From assembly GCA_023434465.1 (NCBI GenBank), contig JAEYSQ010000082.1:1-64000 (forward strand): DNA of 64,000 nt, written 5' to 3'. The position numbers were made by a program, and so were the translations under genes. The stretch comes from Actinomycetes bacterium. Lineage in GTDB: Bacteria; Actinomycetota; Thermoleophilia; Solirubrobacterales; 70-9. Shown here one piece after another: positions 17,095 through 24,986 of this stretch; the first letter of the stretch is position 1; every line of letters starts with the position of its first letter. The notes beneath the pieces are model-generated. The model saw nothing but the letters and a program-made list of their open reading frames with translations, had not been told where the DNA came from and did not search any database.

Positions 17095-17526
17095 ATGGAA
17101 CTCAAGGTTCAGCTGCTCAGTGATTCCGCAACCCTGCCGACCCGGGCCCACGACGGTGACGCCGGGCTGGACCTCTACGCCTCCGAACCGGCTCACATCG
17201 GTCCCGGTGAGCGCTGGCAGGTGGCGACCGGGGTTGCGGTCGAGATCCCCGAGGGACACGCCGGGCTCGTGTTGCCCCGTTCTGGACTCGCCCGAAGGCA
17301 TGGCATCTCCCTGGTCAACGCGCCTGGTCTGATCGATTCCGGCTACCGGGGCGAAGTCAAGGTCCTGCTCCTCAACAACGATCCGGCCGAAGTGTTCCGC
17401 ATCAACCCCGGTGATCGCATCGCGCAACTGGTGATTACCCCGGTCGCAAGCGCCGATCCGGTCGCGGCCGAGGCCCTAAGCGGTACCGACCGGGGCGAGA
17501 GCGGCTTCGGCTCAACCGGCCGCTAA
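17095..17526 (+). CDS. dut: Deoxyuridine 5'-triphosphate nucleotidohydrolase
   Basis: Trimeric dUTPase that hydrolyses dUTP to dUMP and PPi, protecting DNA from uracil and feeding dTMP synthesis; 143 aa, normal length. All five family motifs are visible: DAGLDLYA, PRSGLA, the catalytic-Asp loop LIDSGYRGEV, GDRIAQLVI and the C-terminal P-loop-like RGESGFGSTGR. It is last on the plus strand before the convergent gatD operon. Confidence 0.97.
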   Translation: MELKVQLLSDSATLPTRAHDGDAGLDLYASEPAHIGPGERWQVATGVAVEIPEGHAGLVLPRSGLARRHGISLVNAPGLIDSGYRGEVKVLLLNNDPAEVFRINPGDRIAQLVITPVASADPVAAEALSGTDRGESGFGSTGR

Positions 17527-17574
17527 GAGACACGGAGCGGGTAGCGAAACGAAACTATCGTTCCGTCCACGGGT

Positions 17575-18309
17575 CTAACCGGCCCTGGCGGCGGTGAGCG
17601 CGGCCTGGTGGGCGGACTCTTCGAGGGTGTCGTCCAGGCGTTCGAGTTCCGGTTTCTCGCCGTGATGGTGTTCGAGACCGGTAGCGATCAGGTGGTCGGC
17701 CAGCCACGCGTTCTTCGGTAGCAGCGGGCCGTGAAGGTAGGTGCCGATCAGGTTGTCTTCCTTGACGCCTTCGTAGCCGTCGCTGCCGTTGTTGCCGTGG
17801 CCGTGGATGACCTTGCCCAGCGGGGTGGCCTCGCCGAGTCGGGTCCTGCCGCCGTGGTTCTCGAAACCGGCGAGGACCTTCGGTTCACCGTCGAGGTTGA
17901 CCTCGATCGCGACCGGGCCGATCAGACGGGGCCCGGGTTCGCGGACCGTGGTCAGGTCGACCAGACCGAGCCCTTCGATTTTCTCGCCGTCGAGCTCGTA
18001 TGACTCTCCGAGCAGCTGGTAGCCGCCACAGACCGCGAGGATCGCGGCACCGCCGTCCTTGGCCACCCGCATCACGTCCCGCTTCGTCTCGACCAGGTCC
18101 CGGGCGACCGCCTTCTGGTCGCGGTCCTGGCCACCGCCCATGTAGAGCAGGTCGAACCCTTCCGGATCGAAGCGCTCCCCGGGGCCGCATCGGGTCACCT
18201 CGAACTCGATGCCGCGCCACTCGCAACGGTGCTGGAGAAAGAGGATGTTGCCCCGGTCCGCATAGATGTTCATCTGATCCGGGTAGAGACTGAGCAGGCG
18301 GAGCTTCAT
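17575..18309 (-). CDS. gatD: Lipid II isoglutaminyl synthase, glutaminase subunit GatD
   Basis: Class-I glutamine amidotransferase of the CobB/CobQ-like group, 244 aa. The nucleophile is C94 in AVCGGYQLLG, with a C-terminal His in TYLHGPLLPKN. In MurT-GatD complexes it supplies ammonia to amidate the D-Glu of lipid II. murT is two genes upstream in the same operon, which supports GatD rather than a cobalamin enzyme. Unusually, a methyltransferase gene separates the two subunits. A 9-nt gap follows the methyltransferase. Confidence 0.9.
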   Translation of the reverse strand: MKLRLLSLYPDQMNIYADRGNILFLQHRCEWRGIEFEVTRCGPGERFDPEGFDLLYMGGGQDRDQKAVARDLVETKRDVMRVAKDGGAAILAVCGGYQLLGESYELDGEKIEGLGLVDLTTVREPGPRLIGPVAIEVNLDGEPKVLAGFENHGGRTRLGEATPLGKVIHGHGNNGSDGYEGVKEDNLIGTYLHGPLLPKNAWLADHLIATGLEHHHGEKPELERLDDTLEESAHQAALTAARAG

Positions 18310-18318
18310 GGGAAAAGC

Positions 18319-19080
18319 CTAGAGGTCGGTGTGCTCTCCACGGTGGCGGGCGACGAGAACCACGGTCGCTATGTGGCGGTCGGTTTCGGGAATCTCGATG
18401 GTCCGAACCGCCTCGAGACCGGCCTCTTCGATTTCTTCGGCCAGTGTGAAGCGGTCCATCCGGGTGAGCATGACGCTGTCCCGGGATTCCGAGAGGGTGC
18501 CGTCGGGGGAGACGATCTGGCGCAGGCGGATCACCGTGAGCGAACCATGGTCGGATTCGACCGCGACTGGCCGGCTCGCGTAAACCCAGTCGCCGATCTC
18601 TCGCACGTCGGGAAGGACATCGACCGGACGGGATTCCTCGCTGATCCACTCGGAGATCGCGAAGGCGGCGGTTCCTCCGGGTGAGAGCCGGTCCCTCGTC
18701 CCGGCGATCACCGCGTGGCGGGCCGCTTCGCCACCAACTATGTGGAGCAGCTGTTGCGGCGCGATGACGGCCTCGAACCGGTCACGACCGAGATCGAGTC
18801 CGGGAAGTTCCGTGACCTGACCGGTGATCGCCGCAACAGATTCGTTCCCGGAAAGGCGGTTCAGTTCACCGACCAGCGTCGGGTCGCAATCGACCCCGGT
18901 GACTTCCCGTCCGGTTCTGGCGAGGTGCCGTGCCACCCTGCCAATTCCACAGCCCAGGTCCAGCACCGAGCGCGAATCGGCGGTCAACTCGGTCCATACG
19001 GACAGGTCGGCCGTATAACCGCAGGATTCGACCAACTGCCAGATCGCGGCCTCGGGTGAATCTTGATCGGCGAGAATCAA
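18319..19080 (-). CDS. Class I SAM-dependent methyltransferase within murT-gatD
   Basis: 253 aa. SAM-binding motif I is VLDLGCGIGRVARHL (about residues 39-53), with the acidic post-II loop VTGVDCD; the C-terminal half has an antiparallel sheet typical of UbiE/small-molecule methyltransferases. Start TTG 19080 overlaps the murT stop as TTGA, so it is translated with murT. Substrate unknown. Its place between the two subunits of the lipid II amidase suggests, but does not show, a cell-envelope substrate. Confidence 0.8.
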   Translation of the reverse strand: MILADQDSPEAAIWQLVESCGYTADLSVWTELTADSRSVLDLGCGIGRVARHLARTGREVTGVDCDPTLVGELNRLSGNESVAAITGQVTELPGLDLGRDRFEAVIAPQQLLHIVGGEAARHAVIAGTRDRLSPGGTAAFAISEWISEESRPVDVLPDVREIGDWVYASRPVAVESDHGSLTVIRLRQIVSPDGTLSESRDSVMLTRMDRFTLAEEIEEAGLEAVRTIEIPETDRHIATVVLVARHRGEHTDL

Positions 19081-20429
19081 CCTTCCCAGTACCGCTCGCT
19101 GTCGCCTCGTTCGGCCAGCAGGTTGCGCAGATCAAGCAGAGCCGTGTAGGTCGGCAATGCGAAGAGCTGACTCCGGGCTTCGCCGAGCGCCTGGTCGAGC
19201 GCCGTTTCGGGGTCGTTTACGACGAAGGTGCGCTCGGTCGGCCAGCCGGCGTACTTGAGACGCAAGGCCATCTCTGCGGCCCGGGTACCGGTGCAGGTGA
19301 CCCGCCCGACCCGTCCCGCCAACATCTCGAAGTCGGCATCCCAGACCCAGGACACGTCACGACCGTCAGCGATGCGGTCGTTCAGAGCGATCCATACGTC
19401 TATCGGGGCCGGCTCGAGCGCGAGGGTGCGAATCACCTCGTTCGCCCCGGCCGGGTTCTTGACCAGCAGGATCGACAGCGAGACGTCACCAATCTCGATT
19501 CGCTCGACCCGGCCGAAGACAGCCTTCATGGTTGCCAGGCTCTTCACCGCGTCGGTGACCGGGACGCCGATCTGGCGGGCGCTCGCAATCGCGCCCAGCG
19601 CGTTGTAGAGGTTGTAGAGACCGGGGAGCGGCAGCTCGAGCTTCACGGAGCCTTCCGGGAATTCGATGGTTGCGCTCAGGCCCGCCATTCCGTTGAGAGT
19701 GATCCCGGTCGCCGAGATCTCGGGCTGCGGTCTCCGCATGCCGCAGCTTTCGCAGTGGTAGTGGCCGAGGTGACCGACGAAGGCCGAGTCATAGGTCAGC
19801 TCGTGACCACAGACGCGGCAGAGCTTGGCGTCATGGGCGTGCTGCAGTTCCGGCAGGGCCTGAGACGGATCGTCGAGGCCGAAGTAGACCGTGCCGGGAC
19901 CGCTCGCGTGGCCGATGTCGGCGACCAGGGGATCGTCGGCGTTCAGAACGAAGACGGTCTTCCCGGCATGGCGTGCGGCGAGTTCCTTCCAGGCGTCGGC
20001 CAGGGTCTCGGTCTCGCCGTAGCGGTCGAGCTGATCACGGAAGAGATTGCCGAGCAGGATCGTTTCCGGTTTCAGCCGGTCCGCGACCTCGGGCAACCAG
20101 GCTTCGTCGACCTCGAACAGGCCCTCCGTCCCCTTCTGTTCGGCCAGGGCTGTCGCGACGCCCCAGGTCATGTTTGAGCCGGCCCGGTTGTGGATCGGCT
20201 CGCGACCGGCCGCCGACAGGATGGTGGCGAGCATCGAGGCTGTCGTCGTCTTGCCGTTGGTGGCACTGATCAGGGTGGTGCCCGCGGTCAGGCCGGATCC
20301 CAGCTTTCCGATTGCGTTTGGATCCAGTCTCAGCAGGACGCGGCCCGGAAGGGTGGTGCCGCCACCCCGGCCGGAGGCCCGGCTCAGTCGCCCGACCGCG
20401 CGGGCGATAGCCACCTTGGTCCGGATCAA
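19077..20429 (-). CDS. murT: Lipid II isoglutaminyl synthase, Mur-ligase subunit MurT
   Basis: 450 aa Mur-ligase-like subunit that activates the D-Glu alpha-carboxylate of lipid II for amidation by GatD ammonia. The ATP-binding P-loop is ISATNGKTTTASML at about residues 54-67. A Cys4 zinc ribbon (CRVCGHE...CESCGMRRP, about 203-230) is the mark that separates MurT from MurC-F. The C-terminal DUF1727 domain follows. The start is TTG 20429, overlapping the lipid kinase stop as TTGA. No ATG or GTG start lies earlier; GTG five codons later is an alternative. Confidence 0.92.
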   Translation of the reverse strand: MIRTKVAIARAVGRLSRASGRGGGTTLPGRVLLRLDPNAIGKLGSGLTAGTTLISATNGKTTTASMLATILSAAGREPIHNRAGSNMTWGVATALAEQKGTEGLFEVDEAWLPEVADRLKPETILLGNLFRDQLDRYGETETLADAWKELAARHAGKTVFVLNADDPLVADIGHASGPGTVYFGLDDPSQALPELQHAHDAKLCRVCGHELTYDSAFVGHLGHYHCESCGMRRPQPEISATGITLNGMAGLSATIEFPEGSVKLELPLPGLYNLYNALGAIASARQIGVPVTDAVKSLATMKAVFGRVERIEIGDVSLSILLVKNPAGANEVIRTLALEPAPIDVWIALNDRIADGRDVSWVWDADFEMLAGRVGRVTCTGTRAAEMALRLKYAGWPTERTFVVNDPETALDQALGEARSQLFALPTYTALLDLRNLLAERGDSERYWEG

Positions 20430-21319
20430 GAAACCGGCTCCGGAACGATCATCCTGAGCGAAGAAGGGATCACCCGGATCGTGGTGGGAAGGTCGGTCAG
20501 GGGGTCGCCGTCGGCATAGACGGTGAAGGGCCGGCTTGCCTTGATCTCGATCGAAGTCGTCCGGTGGTTGCTGACGACCTCGGCATCTTCGACGTGGGTT
20601 CCCTTGAAGACTTTCGGCAGGTTCATCAGGAAACGGAGTTTGCCGACCTCACCGATCGTCACCACGTCCAACTGCCCGTCGTCGATCACCGCGGTAGGAG
20701 CGACGTTCATGCCGCCGCCGTAGAACCCGTTGTTGGCTACCGCGATGGTGTATCCGGTGATCCGGCTCTGAACGCCACTCTCGGTCAGGGTGAACCTGGC
20801 GGGCTTCCAGGTGGCAAGTGCCCGGAGAGCCGCATACGCGTACACGGGCTGACCCTTGAGGATCCTTGCCTCGTTGGCGATCCGGTTGGCGTCCGAGTCG
20901 AAACCGACCGACGCGATGCCGAGGAAGCGCTTGCCGTTGGCGTCACCGACGTCGATCGCCCGGGTGTGACCACCGACCAGACAGTCGACCGCCGCGGACG
21001 GGTCGGTCGGGACCCCGAGACCGCGGGCCAGGTCGTTGCCGCGGCCGGCCGGGATCAGTCCGACCGGCGTGTCGACCCCGGCCAGCGCCCCGCCTACGGC
21101 ACCGATCAGGCCGTCGCCGCTCATCACCACCGGCACCTCTCGGGCGTCTACCGCTTCGAAGGCGAGGTCGATGCCGTGTTCGAGCGAACGGGTGCGTTCG
21201 ACCCGGAATGGAATCCGCAGAAAGTCAAGCCGCTTCTCGACCTCGGGCAGAAGCTGCTTCGAGCGACCGCCGCCGGAGCTCGGATTCATGATCAGGGTGA
21301 AGGCCTGGTTGTCGGTCAT
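20426..21319 (-). CDS. YegS/DAGK-type lipid kinase
   Basis: 297 aa diacylglycerol/lipid kinase fold. NPSSGGGRS near the N-terminus is the nucleotide loop; VVMSGDGLIGAVGGAL replaces the common GGDGT motif with SGDGL; IPAGRGNDLARGLG is the usual third motif. The likely substrate is a membrane lipid (diacylglycerol or an isoprenoid alcohol), at the cytoplasmic face. The ATG at 21319 overlaps the upstream methyltransferase stop by ATGA. It is in one overlapped operon with murT and gatD, so a role in envelope lipid recycling is a reasonable guess. Confidence 0.88.
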   Translation of the reverse strand: MTDNQAFTLIMNPSSGGGRSKQLLPEVEKRLDFLRIPFRVERTRSLEHGIDLAFEAVDAREVPVVMSGDGLIGAVGGALAGVDTPVGLIPAGRGNDLARGLGVPTDPSAAVDCLVGGHTRAIDVGDANGKRFLGIASVGFDSDANRIANEARILKGQPVYAYAALRALATWKPARFTLTESGVQSRITGYTIAVANNGFYGGGMNVAPTAVIDDGQLDVVTIGEVGKLRFLMNLPKVFKGTHVEDAEVVSNHRTTSIEIKASRPFTVYADGDPLTDLPTTIRVIPSSLRMIVPEPVS

Positions 21320-21969
21320 CGGGGTTGCTCGAGTCTTGCCGCGATCCATGTTCCATCACCCGCGGTCCCTGTGTGCACCTCGCCGAAGCCGTGGGAAGCC
21401 AGTTTCTTTAGAACCAGTTTCTCGGGGGTGCTGAAGGGTGTCATCTCACCGAGGCTGTTGGCGATGATCAGGCCGCCGCCGGGCCGCAGGACCCGGCTGA
21501 TCTCTTTGAAGAAGACCGGCATGTTGATCTGGGCGACGAGGTCGAACGACCGGTCTCCGTAGGAGAGATCCGAAGCGTCAGCTACCCGGAAGCTGACCCG
21601 GGCGTCGGGATCGAGTCCGATCTTGGCCTGGGCCTTGCCGATCATTTCTTCGGAGAGATCGACGCCGCGGATCCCGGCGGTCGGAAATTCTCGCGCCAGA
21701 AAGAGTGTGCCGGCACCGGTCCCGCAGCCGAGATCGAGGACTCTCTCCGGTTTGAGCTGAAGCGAATCGAGACCGGCGGCCAGAGTGGCGAGGTGTTCGG
21801 CCGATCCCGCGGCGGTGCGGTCGTCCCAGCCCGATGCGGCCTGGTCGAAGAAACGGCCGACCGGACCGCGGACCAGGGGCCAGGCCCAGGGGGCAGTTGC
21901 GGCCAGCCGGCAGATCGCTTTGCCAATGATTCTCGTCTTCCGGTCGGGGGCCGGTCGGTGCTCGGGCAC
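21316..21969 (-). CDS. Class I SAM-dependent methyltransferase (UbiE-like)
   Basis: 217 aa. Motif I VLDLGCGTGAGTLFLA, motif II acidic GVDLSEEMI, and LVAQINMPVFFKEISRVLRPGGGLIIA are typical of UbiE/Coq5-type methyltransferases. The N-terminal piece (AAGSAEHLATLAAGL) is also of this family. GTG 21969 is chosen: CATGAT lies 6 nt upstream and longer reading would run antisense through the cyclophilin gene. It is first in the overlapped operon methyltransferase - lipid kinase - murT - methyltransferase - gatD. Substrate unknown. Confidence 0.83.
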   Translation of the reverse strand: MPEHRPAPDRKTRIIGKAICRLAATAPWAWPLVRGPVGRFFDQAASGWDDRTAAGSAEHLATLAAGLDSLQLKPERVLDLGCGTGAGTLFLAREFPTAGIRGVDLSEEMIGKAQAKIGLDPDARVSFRVADASDLSYGDRSFDLVAQINMPVFFKEISRVLRPGGGLIIANSLGEMTPFSTPEKLVLKKLASHGFGEVHTGTAGDGTWIAARLEQPR

Positions 21970-21975
21970 CCCGGG

Positions 21976-21981
21976 ATCATG
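21976..21981 (-). promoter_or_regulatory. -10-like CATGAT, murT-gatD operon
   Basis: CATGAT ends 6 nt before GTG 21969. The match is weaker than at other genes. It is divergent from and nearly abuts the cyclophilin -10 box. Confidence 0.3.
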
Positions 21982-21986
21982 ACAAC

Positions 21987-21992
21987 TAGACT
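21987..21992 (+). promoter_or_regulatory. -10 box TAGACT, cyclophilin gene
   Basis: TAGACT ends 7 nt before ATG 22000, favouring this start over ATG 21979. Confidence 0.45.
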
Positions 21993-21999
21993 GGCCCGG

Positions 22000-22647
22000 A
22001 TGAGTGAACGCGGAAAGCTTGTGAGCCTTGGAGTCGTCGGCGCGATCCTCGCGATCGTGATCATCGTGGTGCTGGTCGGACGTGGAGGCGACGACGACGC
22101 GCAGACTGCCGCGCCGGAAACCAAGCAGGTTCAGCTTTCCAAGCCGGCCCCGGGTTCCGTCGTCGCGGAGGGTGAAAGCGCCAGCGTGAAGCTGGCAACC
22201 ACCGAGGGGGATTTCACGATCGAGCTCGACACCACGAACTGGCCGGTCACCGCGAACAGCTTTGCCTATCTGACCGAGGAAGGGTTCTACGACGGCCTCG
22301 GCTTTCACCGGATCGTGCCCGAGTTCGTGATCCAGGGAGGCGACCCGACCGGAAGCGGTTCGGGCGGTCCCGGTTACAGCGTGGTCGAGACCCCTCCGCA
22401 GAACACGACTTACCCGCTTGGGACCGTCGCGATGGCCAAGACAGGAACCGAAGCTCCCGGCACGTCAGGCAGCCAGTTCTTCGTTGTCACCGGGCCGCAG
22501 GGCGAGTCGCTTACCCCCGACTACGCGATCGCCGGCACGGTCACTGAAGGCATGGACGTCGTCGAGGCGATCGGGGGGCTCGGCTCCGCAGATGAGCAAC
22601 CCACGAAACAGGTCGTCATCGAGAAGGCGACCCTCGAGAAGGGCTGA
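22000..22647 (+). CDS. Membrane-anchored cyclophilin-type peptidyl-prolyl isomerase
   Basis: 215 aa. One N-terminal hydrophobic helix (about residues 7-27, LVSLGVVGAILAIVIIVVLV) anchors it; the cyclophilin domain faces out. Family motifs are FAYLTEEGFYDGLGFHRIVPEFVIQGGDP, GTVAMAKTG, GSQFFVV and YAIAGTV; the catalytic Arg in FHRIVP is present. It probably helps fold exported proteins. It starts divergently from the methyltransferase/murT operon with only 30 nt between starts. ATG 21979 is seven codons upstream and also possible. Confidence 0.92.
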   Translation: MSERGKLVSLGVVGAILAIVIIVVLVGRGGDDDAQTAAPETKQVQLSKPAPGSVVAEGESASVKLATTEGDFTIELDTTNWPVTANSFAYLTEEGFYDGLGFHRIVPEFVIQGGDPTGSGSGGPGYSVVETPPQNTTYPLGTVAMAKTGTEAPGTSGSQFFVVTGPQGESLTPDYAIAGTVTEGMDVVEAIGGLGSADEQPTKQVVIEKATLEKG

Positions 22648-22682
22648 TCCTGGTCGCCTCCTTCGCACCGGAGGAGTTCGAG

Positions 22683-23492
22683 GTGGAGGTCGGCGGTCGC
22701 CGTCTGGCCGGGGAGAGCCAGGGTGATGGCCCGGCGATCCTGCTCTGCCACGGACTATCGGCAACCCGGCGTTACGTGGTCCACGGTTCGAAGCACCTGC
22801 CGCGCCGCGGCTACCGTCTGATCACCTACGACGCGCGAGGCCACGGCGAAAGCGACCCGGCCGGTAGCTACGGATACGAGGGTCTGGCCGAGGACCTCGA
22901 AGCAGTCATCGCGGCGCTGCTCCCGGCCGCTGATCGGGGGCTCATCCTCGGCGGGCACTCGATGGGTTGCCACACTGCTGTCCGCCGCGCGCTGCTGAAC
23001 CCGGAAGGGGTGCGGGCGCTGATCCTGGCCGGACCCGTCTTCACCGGGTCGGCCGACGACGACTTTCGTTGGGACCGCCGGGCCGATGCCCTCGAAAGCG
23101 GAGGCCCGGAAGCCTTCGCCGAGGTCGTGGCCGAGAACAGCCCGAGCGAGGAAGTCCGCGAGACGACGTATCGCCTGGCCCGGGACCGGGCCCGCCTTCA
23201 CCGGCACGCCGGAGCGGTCGCGGAAGCACTGCGTCAGGTCCCGCGGTCGAAACCATTTGATTCGGTCGAGGAACTGTCGGCGATCGCGGTGCCGGCGCTC
23301 GTGGTTGCCAGCCATGACGAGTTCGACCCTGGTCATCCGCGCCACGTCGCCGAGCGGTGGGCGGAATCGATCCCGGGGGCAAAGCTGGTCGGCGAAAAGC
23401 CGGGCGAGTCTCCGCTGGCCTGGCAGGGCGGGCTGATGTCGAGGGAGATAGAGGACTTCCTGAGCGAACACGGCCTTGCCCCTGACCGGTGA
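22683..23492 (+). CDS. Alpha/beta-fold hydrolase
   Basis: 269 aa. Oxyanion-loop HGLSATRR at about 23-30, nucleophile S93 in GGHSMGCHT, and a late Asp/Glu (DEFDPGHP) are visible, but the usual C-terminal catalytic His is not obvious in the last segment, which ends LAWQGGLMSREIEDFLSEHG. The best match is an esterase- or lactonase-like hydrolase of unknown substrate. GTG 22683 follows GGAGGAG with good spacing. It lies 35 nt after the cyclophilin gene, probably cotranscribed. Confidence 0.8.
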   Translation: MEVGGRRLAGESQGDGPAILLCHGLSATRRYVVHGSKHLPRRGYRLITYDARGHGESDPAGSYGYEGLAEDLEAVIAALLPAADRGLILGGHSMGCHTAVRRALLNPEGVRALILAGPVFTGSADDDFRWDRRADALESGGPEAFAEVVAENSPSEEVRETTYRLARDRARLHRHAGAVAEALRQVPRSKPFDSVEELSAIAVPALVVASHDEFDPGHPRHVAERWAESIPGAKLVGEKPGESPLAWQGGLMSREIEDFLSEHGLAPDR

Positions 23493-23503
23493 TCCGGGAT
23501 GGG

Positions 23504-23509
23504 TAGCCT
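23504..23509 (+). promoter_or_regulatory. -10 box TAGCCT, FGE gene
   Basis: TAGCCT ends 8 nt before the ATG at 23518; no ribosome site is present. Confidence 0.45.
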
Positions 23510-23517
23510 TGGGCCTG

Positions 23518-24474
23518 ATGAACGCTTCTGAGCAGACCCCTGGCTCCGCGCCGGCTGAAGGCATGGTCTGGGTCCCGGGGGGGACCTACACGATGGGCAG
23601 CGACAGGCACTACCCGGAGGAGAAACCCTGCGGGCCGGTTTCGGTCGACGGATTCTGGATGGATGAAACCGCGGTGACCAACCGCCAGTTCGCTGAGTTC
23701 GTGGCCGAGACCGGCTACGTGACTACGGCGGAGAAGGCTCCGGACCCGGCCATGTACCCGGGGGCGGACCCGGCGATGCTGGTCCCCGGCTCGATCACTT
23801 TCGCCAAGCCTCGCGGGCCGGTGGACCTCTCGAATCCGATGCAGTGGTGGGCCTGGACCCCGGGAGCCCAGTGGCGCCACCCGTGGGGACCTGGAACGGG
23901 CCTGGAAGGCAAGGAAGATCATCCGGTGACCCAGGTCACCTTCGAGGATGCGGACGCATATGCGCGGTGGGCGGGCAAACGGTTGCCGACCGAGGTCCAG
24001 TGGGAACGCGCCGGACGAGGAGGGATCGAAGGCGCGGAATTCGCCTGGGGTGAGGAAATCGCGCCGGGCGGCGAAGAGAAGATGAACCGCTGGATCGGTG
24101 AGTTCCCCTGGAAGTTCCGTCCGCGGAAGGGTGGCGGCCGCCGGCCGGACACCGTCGCGGTCAGGACCTTCGAACCGAACCCGTACGGCCTATACGAGAT
24201 CACCGGCAATGCCTGGGAGTGGACGGACACCTGGTTCGCCGACACTCACCCCGAACCGACCAGCCGCTGCTGCGCTCCGGAGAATCCGCGCGGCCCGGGT
24301 GTCGATGCCAGTCGCGACCCGGCCAGCGGCATCCCTCGCAAGGTGCTGAAGGGCGGCTCGTTTCTCTGTGCCGAGAACTACTGCTCCCGGTATCGGCCGG
24401 CATCGCGGATTCCGGAGAGCATCGAGAGTTCCACGGTGCACATCTCGTTTCGCTGCGTCGCCCCGGCTGGATAG
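23518..24474 (+). CDS. Formylglycine-generating enzyme family protein
   Basis: 318 aa, SUMF1/FGE fold. FGE oxidises a cysteine in the CxPxR motif of sulfatases to formylglycine with copper and oxygen. Family motifs: MVWVPGGTYTMGSDRHYPEE, ETAVTNRQFAEFV, HPVTQVTFEDADAYARWAGKRLPTE, NAWEWTDTW, and GGSFLCAENYCSRYRPASR with the active-site pair C284/C289. The retained Cys pair argues for a true FGE rather than an EgtB-like or kinase-associated relative. No sulfatase is in this window, so its client lies elsewhere. A start at 23476 in the preceding gene is less likely given the -10 box. Confidence 0.88.
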   Translation: MNASEQTPGSAPAEGMVWVPGGTYTMGSDRHYPEEKPCGPVSVDGFWMDETAVTNRQFAEFVAETGYVTTAEKAPDPAMYPGADPAMLVPGSITFAKPRGPVDLSNPMQWWAWTPGAQWRHPWGPGTGLEGKEDHPVTQVTFEDADAYARWAGKRLPTEVQWERAGRGGIEGAEFAWGEEIAPGGEEKMNRWIGEFPWKFRPRKGGGRRPDTVAVRTFEPNPYGLYEITGNAWEWTDTWFADTHPEPTSRCCAPENPRGPGVDASRDPASGIPRKVLKGGSFLCAENYCSRYRPASRIPESIESSTVHISFRCVAPAG

Positions 24475-24532
24475 GGTTGGGCCGCGGTCCCAACGGTCCG
24501 CGATTCGTCCACAATGAGAACTGAGGAGAGTA

Positions 24533-24964
24533 ATGCCTGAAACCAGTGGTTCCCAGCCCCCGGGAGGATCGGCCGCCTGGGCTTCGTGGGTGGCTTTCGC
24601 CGGAATAATGCTGATGCTGATCGGCGTGTTCAGCGTGATTGCGGGCCTCGCCGCGGTGACCGACGACGGTTACTTCACCAAGACTTTCGCCGGCGACGAA
24701 GTCTTCATCGTCAACTTCAAGGCGTTGGGGGTCTTCTGGATCGCGCTCGGTGTGCTGAAGGCATGGGCCGGTTTCGCCCTGATCCAGGGCCGCGAGTGGG
24801 CCCGTCTCGTGACCATCGTCCTGGTCTTTCTCTCGGCGGTGAGTCATCTGCTTTCGCTCACGTCGCAGCCGTTTCTCGGACTGCTCTTCATCGTCATCGA
24901 CCTGGTCATCCTGTACGCGGTAACTGCGCGCTGGGAAGAGGCCAAGGTCGGCATGGGGGACTGA
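24533..24964 (+). CDS. DUF7144-type four-helix membrane protein
   Basis: 143 aa with four predicted transmembrane helices (about 17-42, 62-83, 89-108, 111-132) and the motif EWARLVTIVLVFLSAVSHL seen in this actinobacterial membrane family. Function unknown. A GAGGAG ribosome site sits 6 nt before the ATG. It may share a transcript with the YihY-type gene that begins about 22 nt after its stop. Confidence 0.78.
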   Translation: MPETSGSQPPGGSAAWASWVAFAGIMLMLIGVFSVIAGLAAVTDDGYFTKTFAGDEVFIVNFKALGVFWIALGVLKAWAGFALIQGREWARLVTIVLVFLSAVSHLLSLTSQPFLGLLFIVIDLVILYAVTARWEEAKVGMGD

Positions 24965-24986
24965 TTCGAAAGCCCGGGTTTCTCAA

